Positions 25,735 to 34,843 of a stretch of 64,000 nt of DNA are shown piece by piece. Both the position numbers and the translations under genes were made by a program. Origin of the DNA: Phocaeicola barnesiae DSM 18169 = JCM 13652 (lineage in GTDB: Bacteria > Bacteroidota > Bacteroidia > Bacteroidales > Bacteroidaceae); the NCBI RefSeq assembly GCF_000374585.1, contig NZ_KB894648.1:72171-136170 (forward strand), given 5' to 3'. Below the pieces are notes generated by a model that saw only the letters and a list, made by a program, of their open reading frames with translations, had not been told where the DNA came from and did no database searches. Each line of letters starts with the position of its first letter. Positions within the stretch are counted from its first letter, which is position 1.

Positions 25735-28700
25735 ATGGAAAGCAAAAAAAGAGCATTCTTTTTTACACTCCTGTTTGCAATGGTGTGTATGGTAATGCAA
25801 GCGCAGAGTTTGCAGGTAGAAGGAACTGTGATTTCCAAATCTGACGGAGAGCCTATTATCGGGGCAACAGTTCTTGAAAAAGGTACAACGAATGGTACAA
25901 TTACCGATTTCGACGGAAAATTCGTTCTGTCAGTCAATCAAGGTTCAGAAATCGTTATTTCTTATGTGGGTTTTAAATCCCAGACCTTAAAGGCGCAAGG
26001 AGTTCTGAAGGTTTTGTTGGAAGAGGATTCTGAGGTACTTCAGGAAGTGGTAGTAACCGGTTATACCACTCAGCGTAAAGCCGATTTGACAGGTTCGGTA
26101 GCTGTCGTTTCCACAGAATCATTGAAAACAAATTCAGATCCGGATCCTATGCGAGCTTTATAGGGTAAAGTAGCAGGTATGACCATTACTGCAAATGGTT
26201 CTCCGAGTGGAACAGCTACAGTACGTATCCGTGGTATCGGTTCTTTCAATTCTTCTCAGGATCCGCTTTATGTAATCGATGGAGTGCCGACAAACATGGC
26301 TCTTAATTCTTTAAATACAAATGATATTGAGAGCATGCAAGTATTGAAGGATGCCGCTTCAGCATCTATCTATGGTTCTCGTGCTTCGAATGGTGTTGTT
26401 ATCATTACTACGAAGAAAGGGAAAAAGGCTGATAAAGTAAAAGTAGATTTTTCTACAAACCTGACTGCTCAGTTCTATTCTTCTCAATCTTTGATGAAAG
26501 TATGTAATTCGTCTGAATATGCTACAGCGATGGCTCAGGCTGCTTTGAATGACGGATTGGATCCTGTAGCTTATGCCAACAATTATGGTTTAAATCTGAA
26601 TGCTGCTTCTGGAACACCGATTACAGTATGGAATCCTAGCACAAACCAGTATGTAGATTATACAGTAAACGGTTTGTATGACGGATTTATCAACAGCAAG
26701 AAGACAATGCGTTATTCAGATACAGACTGGTTGGACGAAATCTCAAGAGTGGGATTCTCTCAGAATTATGACTTATCTTTGTCTCATGCAAATGACAAGC
26801 ATTCTACGATGTTCTCTTTGGGTTATAAAAAGAATAACGGTATCTTGAAATATACAGATTTTCAGAATATCTCTGCCCGTATGAACTCAATGTACAATGT
26901 AAACAAATACATCACTATCGGTGAAAACTTCACATTGACTTATACAAGCCAGGCTGATTGCGCTCCGATGGAGAATGCTTTGAAGATGGCTCCGATTGTT
27001 CCGGTATACGAAGAAGACGGTACTACTTTCTCAGGTCCTGTTGGAGGTATGAGTGACCGTCAGAATCCGTTGCGTGAATTGTATCACAACAAAGACAATC
27101 ATTTGAACTATTGGCGTTTGTTCGGTAACGGATATGTAGATATCAAACCTTTCAAAGGATTCGTATTCCGTTCCAATTTCGGTTTGGATGTTTATAACTC
27201 GTTCATCAACTCCATGAACCATACATACCATTCAGATATTGTGAACAATGACATCGCTAAAACTACGTTGTCTCATAGAAATGAAGTAAACTGGACATGG
27301 TCAAACACTATCAATTATAATTTCAATATTGCTAGCAAGCACGACTTTAATGTTCTGTTGGGTGCTGAACTTTCCAAGCAAAGCTTAGTTGATTTTTCTG
27401 CATACTCTGAAGGTTATGCATTGGAAGATGTAGATTACATGTGGCCGAATGCCGCTACTGGTGTTATGAAAAATACCGGTGCGAAGGTTGGTTACAGACT
27501 GGCTTCTTTCTTTGGTAAAATTGATTACAACTACGATGATTTGATTCTGGCTTCATTTACTATTCGTCGTGATGGTTCTTCTCGTTTCGGTAAAGGTCAC
27601 CGTTGGGGTACTTTCCCGGCAGCTACATTGGGTTTCCGTATTTCTAAATTGCTCGAAAAAGAATGGATGGATGACTGGAAGGTCAGATTGTCTTGGGGAC
27701 AGACTGGTAACCAGGCTATTGATAATAATGCACAGTTCGGACTTTATGTTGTAGATTATGGATTGGACCGTGTGACTTCTACAGCATACGACTTGTTGTT
27801 GCAAGGCTCTGGAACTTTCCCTTCAGGATATCGTGCTACACAGCTTGCTAATCCTAATCTGAAATGGGAATCAGCTACTCAGTATAACATTGGTACAGAC
27901 TTCAACTTGCTGAACAACAGTTTGTATGGTACAATCGATGCTTATGTGAAGGATGTAGATGATATGTTGATTAATCCGGCATACTTGGGCGCAATCGGTG
28001 AAGGTGGTGCCTCTTGGCAGAATGGTCCTTCTTTGCGCAACTGGGGTATGGAATTCAGTTTAGGGTATCGTAAATCTTTTGCTTGTGGATTAGGACTGGA
28101 TGTAACGGCAAATGCTGACTTTTTCCGGAATAAGGTGACTTATCTTCCTTCTACGACTACTGGATCATATGCACATACTTCTAAAGAGAATCTGGTAGAA
28201 TCCGGTATGCCTTATGGTTCTTCTGTTGGATATATTGTAGAAGGTCTTTTCCAGAACCAGGCTGAAGTTGATGCTTCCGGACAGGCTAATGCACGTGTCG
28301 GTGGATTGAAATATGCAGATTTGGATGGAAACGGAATCATTACTGCCGATGACCAGGATTGGATCTACAACCCGGTTCCTGCTTTCTCTTATGGCCTTAA
28401 TGTTTCATTGACTTACAAGAGCTTCGATATGACTATGTTCTGGCAGGGAGTATACGACCAGGATGTATATAACAACCAGAAAGCTCAGACAGACTTCTGG
28501 AGCATTACCGATGCTGGTTCAAACAAAGGTAACCGTTTGCTGGGTGCATGGAATACCAATAATACAGAATCTACTATCCCGGCTTTGACTACTAATAATA
28601 CAGCTGATGAAGGTAGAGCTTCAAGCTATTATGTAGAAAATGGTTCTTATCTGAAATTACGTAACCTGCAGTTTGGTTATACAGTACCTACTTCATTCTT

Positions 28701-28857
28701 GTCTAAATTCAAGATGTCAAGTGCCCGGGTTTATGTATCAGGACAGAATCTGCTGACAATAAAGAGTAAAGGATTGACTTGTCCGGACCCTGAAAACCCG
28801 AACTGGAACTATCCGATTGCTACTTCCGTTTCATTTGGTTTACAGATAGGTTTCTAA
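25735..28857 (+). pseudogene. SusC-type TonB-dependent transporter interrupted by an in-frame TAG
   Basis: The full frame of 1040 codons is a SusC homologue: signal peptide (ending MQAQS), carboxypeptidase-like domain (residues ~25-100), TonB-box region EVVVTGYTTQRKADLTGS, plug, and barrel ending LQIGF. Codon 143 (26161-26163) is TAG in PMRAL-stop-GKVAGM, where family members carry ALQGKVAG; a single C-to-T change of CAG explains it. The frame is otherwise unbroken and there is no frameshift. An ATG at 26179 could start the downstream part but without signal peptide. Unless the codon is suppressed or is a sequencing error, no functional transporter is made. It should import fructan oligosaccharides together with the SusD next to it. 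Confidence 0.85.
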
Positions 28858-28871
28858 TAAAAATAATAATT

Positions 28872-30611
28872 ATGATGAAAAAATATATATTACTGGCTGC
28901 TTGTACATTAGGATTGTCATTGTCAAGCTGTGAAGATTTCTTGGATTACACACCGACTGCTGTGGTTGATGAAGATAAAGCTTTTTCTGAACCTGAAAAA
29001 ATGGTTAATGCTGCGTATGCTATGTTGGGTGACTGCTGGTATACTTATCCGTTCAATCTGTTCCCTTACGGTGATGTAAGTTCAGATGACTGTTTGAAGG
29101 GTGGTTCTGGTACTACCGATACAGGTTACCATGCTTTCGATATTTGGACAACTCTTACTTCTACTACTCCAGGTGAGATGGACGAATTGTGGTATCGTCT
29201 GTATGTAGCTGTTTCACGTTGTAACCGTGCATTACTTTCATTGGAACGTAATGGCGATGCACTTGGTGCAGATGTAAAGGCACAGCGTGTTGCCGAAGTA
29301 CGTTTCCTGCGTGCGCATTTCTATTTCAAACTTATGACAGTTTTCCGTCAGGTTCCATGGATTGACGAACGTGTGGTAGAAAACAATGAGTATGAGCAGG
29401 TCAGCAATACTGCCTTGACTTACGAACAGTTGTTCCAAAAAGTAATCGACGATTTCCAGGCTGCTTATGAAACATTGCCTGTTAAAGGTCCAGGCGAAGA
29501 TGGTAGAGCTAACAAAATTGCTGCTGCCGCATATCTGGCAAAATGTTATCTGACATTGGCTTGGGGTGATGGATATGAAGCTACTACAGGCGAAGAACAT
29601 ATCAATACCGAGTATATGCAGAAAGTGGTAGATTATACTGAGGATGTTGTTGCTTCTGGTTATGGCTATTTGGAAGATTATGGAGATATCTTCCTGCCGG
29701 AATACAAGAACAGCAAGGAATCTGTTTTTGCTGTACAGTGTTCAGATTATCAGAGTGATAATACAACTTATGGACGTGCCAACTGGTCGAATACACTGAA
29801 CGGATGCTGGCAGATGTGGTCTTGCGGTTGGGACTTCCATAAACCGTCACAGAATCTGGTCAATGCCTTCAAGACACGCGATGGTCTTCCTATGTTTGAT
29901 GATTATAATAACGAAATTGATTATCCGATCAATGGAAACCCAGACAGCCAGAAGTGGGACCCACGTTTGTTCCACACTGTAGGTATGCCTACTTTCCCTT
30001 ACAAATATGAAGCTCAGTATACAATGACTACAGCCAATTCACGTAATCCGAACACTTACGGATATTATACTTCTTTGAAGGAAGTTCCGCAGCGTTCAAA
30101 AGGTGAAACTTATAATGGCTCCTGGCAGGCTTTTGCAATGAATGACTATGTATTCCGTTATACAGATGTTATGTTGATGCGCGCAGAAGCTTTGATTGAA
30201 CTGAACAGACTACCGGAAGCATTGGATATTATCAACGATATTCGTAATCGTGCTGCAATGTCTATTGACAAACATATCAGTTACGCTAAAGATCAGTGTG
30301 AAATCGCTCTTTATCCGTCAGGATATTTCACATCAAAGGAAGTTGCTCGTAAATGCCTGCGTTGGGAACGCCGATTGGAACTGGCTATGGAAAATGGACG
30401 TTTCTTTGATTTGCGTCGTTGGGGTATTGCTTCTGAGACATTGAATGCTTATTTCTTGAGTGAACAGAATGATGTGTATGAAGGTCAGCCTTATGGACAA
30501 TATTATAAGGATGCTCATTTTACTGCCGGTAAGAACGAGTACTTCCCGATTCCTTATAACCAGATGTTTTATATTCCAGGTCTTTATACACAAAATAAGG
30601 GATATGAATAA
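28872..30611 (+). CDS. SusD/RagB-type surface glycan-binding lipoprotein
   Basis: A 579-aa lipoprotein (lipobox SLSSC; acidic residues EDFLD right after the Cys match the surface-export signal of Bacteroides). It forms the lid of a SusC transporter and binds oligosaccharides at the surface. N-terminal TPR-like helices (NAAYAMLGDCWYTYPFN onward) and the C-terminal SusD segment with RNRAAM, RKCLRWERRLELAMENGR and FDLRRWG are present. The gene starts 14 bases after the broken SusC gene and appears intact itself. Fructan as ligand is inferred from neighbours. Confidence 0.92.
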   Translation: MMKKYILLAACTLGLSLSSCEDFLDYTPTAVVDEDKAFSEPEKMVNAAYAMLGDCWYTYPFNLFPYGDVSSDDCLKGGSGTTDTGYHAFDIWTTLTSTTPGEMDELWYRLYVAVSRCNRALLSLERNGDALGADVKAQRVAEVRFLRAHFYFKLMTVFRQVPWIDERVVENNEYEQVSNTALTYEQLFQKVIDDFQAAYETLPVKGPGEDGRANKIAAAAYLAKCYLTLAWGDGYEATTGEEHINTEYMQKVVDYTEDVVASGYGYLEDYGDIFLPEYKNSKESVFAVQCSDYQSDNTTYGRANWSNTLNGCWQMWSCGWDFHKPSQNLVNAFKTRDGLPMFDDYNNEIDYPINGNPDSQKWDPRLFHTVGMPTFPYKYEAQYTMTTANSRNPNTYGYYTSLKEVPQRSKGETYNGSWQAFAMNDYVFRYTDVMLMRAEALIELNRLPEALDIINDIRNRAAMSIDKHISYAKDQCEIALYPSGYFTSKEVARKCLRWERRLELAMENGRFFDLRRWGIASETLNAYFLSEQNDVYEGQPYGQYYKDAHFTAGKNEYFPIPYNQMFYIPGLYTQNKGYE

Positions 30612-30621
30612 TTTTCTAGTT

Positions 30622-30658
30622 TTGCCTGCCTTCCTGTCTGATGGGAAGGCATAGGCAA
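30622..30658 (+). other. Intercistronic hairpin between SusD and second GH32
   Basis: TTGCCTGCCTTCC pairs with GGAAGGCATAGGCAA (a 2-base bulge), loop 9 bases. No T-run follows, so attenuation or message processing is more likely than full termination. Confidence 0.45.
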
Positions 30659-30688
30659 ACTAATGAAAAACATTAAAAACAGGTTGCT

Positions 30689-32497
30689 ATGAAAAAATAT
30701 ACTTATACAATAAAAACAGCATTTTTAGGGATGCTTTTGGGGATGACTGCTTCAGTACAGGCCGACTCTTTGTTTACAATTCGTCATATGGCGAACGAAC
30801 AAAATCTTGTTTCCTTGAATGTCTCAGAACAATATCTGCTCCTTCCGATTCAAGAAAATGCTCCAGAAAGTAAAATAGGTATTATCAAAAATAATAAGCA
30901 GGAAGGAACTTATATGAATGTCCGCCTTGCTCGTGAAAGAGTGGATTATTATTTCCCACTGTCTTTATCAGCTTATAAGGGGCAGCATATTTCCATTGAT
31001 ATACAGGGCTTGCCGGAATCTTCACTTTGCTGGAAAGAACTTAAAATGTCTGATTCGTTCGACATGACAAACAAGGAGAAATTCCGTCCGGTTTATCATC
31101 ATACACCTGCTTACGGCTGGATGAACGACCCGAACGGTATGTTCTACAAGGATGGCGTGTATCACTTGTATTTCCAGTATAATCCGTACGGTTCGATGTG
31201 GGGAAACATGCACTGGGGACACTCTACCAGTACAGACCTGACGCATTGGAACTATGAAGGTGTCGCTCTTGCACCGGATGCCTGGGGAGCTATTTTCAGC
31301 GGTTCGTGTGTGGTGGATAAGGAGAACACAGCCGGTTTCGGTAAGGATGCCGTTATCGCTTTCTATACTTCTGCCAAACCATCTCCGTGGGGAGACGTGC
31401 AGTCGCAGAGCATGGCCTATAGCCTGGACAACGGAAAGACCTTTACCAAATATGAGCATAATCCGATACTTACCTCTACGGAACGTGATTTCCGCGACCC
31501 GAAAGTGTTCTGGTATGCACCGGGCAAGCATTGGGTGATGATGCTGGCTGTAGGTCAGCACATGGAAATCTATTCTTCTGTCAATTTGAAGGAATGGAAG
31601 AAGGAGAGTGAATTCGGTGCCATGCAAGGGGCTCACGGTGGTGTTTGGGAATGTCCGGACTTGGTAGAAGTACAGATAGAAGGTACCAAGCAAAAGAAAT
31701 GGGTCTTGATTTGTAACTTGAATCCTGGTGGTCCTTTCGGTGGAAGTGCAGCGCAGTACTTTGTCGGTTCGTTCGATGGAAAAGTATTTGTGAATGAATC
31801 GCCGACTCAGACCAAATGGTTGGATTGGGGAAAAGATAATTACGCTACGGTAACTTGGAGCAATGCTCCCGAAGGACGTTGTATCGCTTTAGGATGGATG
31901 AGCAATTGGCAATACGCTAACAATGTACCTACCCGGCAGTATCGGAGTGCGAATACAATAGCCCGTGATCTGACTCTTTATAGACTGGGAGAAGAACTGT
32001 ATTTGAAGAGTACGCCATCTGCTGAAATCAAAAAAGCACGTACAGAGAAAATTAGTGTTCCTTCATTCAGTGTTTCAGGTCCATACGAAGTGAAAAGCTT
32101 GCTTCCGTCCAACGAGGGAGCTTATGAAATAGAAATGACTCTGAATAATGCGGGTGCGTCTAAAATCACTTTCAGTCTGCTGAATGATAACGGGGAAAAG
32201 GTAACCATGTATTACGATGTGTTGCGTAAACAGTTTGCAATGGACCGTAGTGAAAGTGGAGAGGTAAGTTTCAGCAAGGATTTTCCGGCCTTGACCGTTG
32301 CTCCCGTTGAGGATACAAAAGGTGATATCCGGTTACGTCTGTTTGTTGACCGCTCCAGTGTGGAAGCCTTTGGAGAGGATGGCAAATTTGCCATGACCAA
32401 TCTGGTTTTCCCGTCTGCTCCTTACAATCGGATGGTGTTTGATTCCGGTACAGGCAAGTTTACGGTGAAGTCACTGACCGTTTATAAACTGCAGTAA
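30689..32497 (+). CDS. GH32 fructan hydrolase, periplasmic type
   Basis: A 602-aa beta-fructosidase with a signal peptidase I type leader (ending SVQA-DS) and no lipobox, so probably soluble in the periplasm. The DUF4980-like N-terminal domain (~30-125) precedes the GH32 propeller with the canonical WMNDPNG (about Asp147), FRDPKVFW (about Asp270) and WECPDL (about Glu321). The C-terminal sandwich contains FVDRSSVEAFGEDG. It is similar throughout to the lipoprotein GH32 at 21096 but clearly diverged, more than the transporter and kinase copies are. It would cut imported oligosaccharides to fructose. Confidence 0.92.
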   Translation: MKKYTYTIKTAFLGMLLGMTASVQADSLFTIRHMANEQNLVSLNVSEQYLLLPIQENAPESKIGIIKNNKQEGTYMNVRLARERVDYYFPLSLSAYKGQHISIDIQGLPESSLCWKELKMSDSFDMTNKEKFRPVYHHTPAYGWMNDPNGMFYKDGVYHLYFQYNPYGSMWGNMHWGHSTSTDLTHWNYEGVALAPDAWGAIFSGSCVVDKENTAGFGKDAVIAFYTSAKPSPWGDVQSQSMAYSLDNGKTFTKYEHNPILTSTERDFRDPKVFWYAPGKHWVMMLAVGQHMEIYSSVNLKEWKKESEFGAMQGAHGGVWECPDLVEVQIEGTKQKKWVLICNLNPGGPFGGSAAQYFVGSFDGKVFVNESPTQTKWLDWGKDNYATVTWSNAPEGRCIALGWMSNWQYANNVPTRQYRSANTIARDLTLYRLGEELYLKSTPSAEIKKARTEKISVPSFSVSGPYEVKSLLPSNEGAYEIEMTLNNAGASKITFSLLNDNGEKVTMYYDVLRKQFAMDRSESGEVSFSKDFPALTVAPVEDTKGDIRLRLFVDRSSVEAFGEDGKFAMTNLVFPSAPYNRMVFDSGTGKFTVKSLTVYKLQ

Positions 32498-32573
32498 TTC
32501 TTTATTGTATGCATCGTGATAGAATGCGAATCTGTAATCTTATGTGTATTATTGTTTTTTAAAACGAATTTAA

Positions 32574-33686
32574 ATGTCAAACAATCAATTGAAATATGCG
32601 AAACTTTTCCCGGTAATGCTCTGTTTCTTTGCCATGGGATTTGTTGATCTGGTGGGAATTGCTTCGAACTATGTGAAGGCGGATTTGAAAAAGCCGATTT
32701 TTTCCGTACCTACCGGTATACTGATGAACCGTATCGGGCGTAAGAAAACGGTACTTCTGAGTCTGGTAGTTACTTTTGTGTCTTTGCTTCTGCCCATTTT
32801 CGGTGACAGCTACGGGCTGATGTTGTGTTCCTTCTCTTTATTGGGTATAGGTAACGCACTGATGCAGACTTCCCTGAATCCGTTGTTGAGTAATATCATT
32901 TCCGGTGACAAGCTGGCCAGTTCATTGACTTTCGGTCAGTTTGTGAAAGCCATCGCTTCTTTCCTGGCCCCGTATATCGCCATGTGGGGAGCTACTTGTG
33001 CCATTCCTCAGTTCGGTCTGGGTTGGCGTGTACTGTTCCCCATTTACATGGTCATTGCCATCCTTGCCATCTTGTGGTTGGGGGCTACTCCTATCGAAGA
33101 GGAGAAGCCTGACAAGGCTTCCGGTTTTGTGGATTGTCTGAAGCTGTTGGGTAATCCTTTCATTATCCTCTGTTTCCTGGGTATCATGTGTCATGTCGGT
33201 ATCGATGTGGGTACTAACACCACTGCTCCCAAGATTCTGATGGAGCGTCTGGGTATGACGTTGGATGAGGCCTCTTTTGCTACCAGCCTGTATTTTATTT
33301 TCCGTACCATCGGTTGTTTTTCAGGCTCTATTATTCTGCAGAAGATTTCTTCGAAGCTGTTCTTCATCATCAGTGTCATCTGTATGTTGGTTGCCATGGT
33401 ACTGCTTTTCGTCTCAGATGCGCAGTATGTCATCTATACAGCCATCGCGCTGATTGGATTCGGTAATTCGAATGTCTTCTCCATTGTCTTCTCGCAGGCA
33501 TTACTCTCATTGCCAGAGAAGAAGAACGAGATTTCCGGTCTGATGATTATGGGACTTTTCGGCGGTACGGTATTTCCGTTGCTGATGGGATTTGCCAGCG
33601 ATGCCATGGGGCAGGACGGCGCTGTTGGCGTAATGACTGTAGGAGTTGTTTATTTACTTTTTTATACCTTAAAAATCAAACATTAA
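32574..33686 (+). CDS. MFS sugar transporter copy 2, with TM2 deletion
   Basis: A 370-aa near-copy of the transporter at 23064. The first 15 codons differ, then long tracts are almost identical in DNA. At 32686-32697 the segment KADLKKPIFSVPTG replaces the longer KADLNLSDSQAN...FLIFSVPTG of copy 1: 16 residues (48 bases, in frame) are gone, removing the periplasmic turn and the first half of TM2. The rest is open to the end. Loss of half a membrane helix in a 12-TM transporter probably abolishes function or changes topology, yet the reading frame is retained. The gene is followed after 4 bases by the second fructokinase. Confidence 0.85.
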   Translation: MSNNQLKYAKLFPVMLCFFAMGFVDLVGIASNYVKADLKKPIFSVPTGILMNRIGRKKTVLLSLVVTFVSLLLPIFGDSYGLMLCSFSLLGIGNALMQTSLNPLLSNIISGDKLASSLTFGQFVKAIASFLAPYIAMWGATCAIPQFGLGWRVLFPIYMVIAILAILWLGATPIEEEKPDKASGFVDCLKLLGNPFIILCFLGIMCHVGIDVGTNTTAPKILMERLGMTLDEASFATSLYFIFRTIGCFSGSIILQKISSKLFFIISVICMLVAMVLLFVSDAQYVIYTAIALIGFGNSNVFSIVFSQALLSLPEKKNEISGLMIMGLFGGTVFPLLMGFASDAMGQDGAVGVMTVGVVYLLFYTLKIKH

Positions 33687-33690
33687 TAAT

Positions 33691-34578
33691 ATGAATAATA
33701 CAATCGTAGTAGGAATTGGTGAAGCACTGTGGGATGTGCTTCCGGAAGGAAAGAAAATCGGTGGAGCTCCGGCTAATTTTGCGTATCATGTGTCTCAATT
33801 TGGTCTTGACGGACGGACAGTCAGTGCAGTAGGAGAGGATAAGCTGGGTACAGAAATTCTGGAGAATTTTTATGAGAAGAAGCTTTACAGCATGATTGAA
33901 CGGGTACCTTATCCGACAGGTACCGTGCAGGTAGAACTGGATGCAGAAGGCATTCCATGTTATGATATTAAAGAAGGTGTAGCTTGGGACAATATCCCTT
34001 ATACTTCAGCGTTGGAAGGATTGGCTAAGCAGACTTCTGCTGTTTGTTTCGGATCGTTGGCGCAGCGGAGTGTCGTATCTCGTGAAACAATCAATAAATT
34101 CCTGGATGCGATGCCGGAAGGAAATACTTTGAAGGTCTTTGATATAAATCTTCGTCAGGGATTCTATACCAAGGAGATTCTGTGTAATTCGTTTAAAAGA
34201 TGTAATGTCTTGAAAATTAACGATGAAGAATTGGTTACGGTAAGCCGTATGTTTGGCTATCCGGGAATTGACTTACAAGACAAGTGCTGGATTCTGTTGG
34301 CCAAGTATAATCTGAAGATGTTGATTCTGACTTGTGGTGTGAACGGCAGTTATGTGTTTACTCCGGGAAATGTATCATTTGTGGAAACTCCGAAGGTGGA
34401 GGTTGCCGATACGGTGGGTGCCGGTGATTCGTTTACTGCGACTTTCGTTGCTGCCTTGCTGAAAGGTATGCCTATTACAGAGGCACATCGTCTGGCTGTA
34501 GAAGTATCGGCATTCGTCTGTACGCAAAATGGTGCTATGCCGGTCATTCCGGATTATCTGAAGGAACGTATGAAATAA
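33691..34578 (+). CDS. Fructokinase, PfkB family, copy 2
   Basis: A 295-aa PfkB kinase with the same motifs as copy 1 (KKIGGAPANFAYHVSQFG, DTVGAGDSFTATF). It appears fully functional. DNA identity with copy 1 is near-complete over the first ~80 bases of shared sequence and over the signature region, but many synonymous changes lie in between. Ends in a terminator like that of cassette 1. It phosphorylates fructose entering through the MFS carriers. Confidence 0.9.
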   Translation: MNNTIVVGIGEALWDVLPEGKKIGGAPANFAYHVSQFGLDGRTVSAVGEDKLGTEILENFYEKKLYSMIERVPYPTGTVQVELDAEGIPCYDIKEGVAWDNIPYTSALEGLAKQTSAVCFGSLAQRSVVSRETINKFLDAMPEGNTLKVFDINLRQGFYTKEILCNSFKRCNVLKINDEELVTVSRMFGYPGIDLQDKCWILLAKYNLKMLILTCGVNGSYVFTPGNVSFVETPKVEVADTVGAGDSFTATFVAALLKGMPITEAHRLAVEVSAFVCTQNGAMPVIPDYLKERMK

Positions 34579-34612
34579 AGTGTTTTTAAGTTAGAGAGAG
34601 AAGATTGTTGGT

Positions 34613-34648
34613 GAGGGTCTGGATTGTCAGGATACAATTCCGACCCTC
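34613..34648 (+). terminator. Terminator of cassette 2
   Basis: Stem GAGGGTCTGGATTGT / ACAATTCCGACCCTC with one mismatch and a G:U pair, then TTTCTTTC. Counterpart of the hairpin at 25147-25182. Confidence 0.75.
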
Positions 34649-34792
34649 TTTCTTTCGGATATCTTTGAAAATATCAGAACTTATTTTAAAAAGGATATTG
34701 AAAATCAATATTCTTCTCCGACGCAAATCTGTGTAATTGTCAGTATTCTTTTTTGTCTCCCTGTCAAAATACAAATAAAAAATAGAGCTTGC

Positions 34793-34823
34793 TTGCTAGA
34801 TTAAAGCTTATCGATTACTTTTG
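34793..34823 (+). promoter_or_regulatory. Promoter of the hybrid two-component gene
   Basis: TTGC (34793-34796), a 19-base spacer and TACTTTTG (34816-34823) fit the Bacteroides -33/-7 layout, with one change in the -33 box. The leader to the ATG at 34844 would be ~14 bases. Confidence 0.6.
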
Positions 34824-34843
34824 TGTTACTTTAAACCTCTCCT

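Noticed and set aside
26161..26163. Programmed stop-codon recoding (pyrrolysine or regulated read-through) in the SusC gene
   Set aside because: No pyl-type tRNA or synthetase and no stem-loop right after the codon is visible. A simple CAG-to-TAG change fits the family alignment better.
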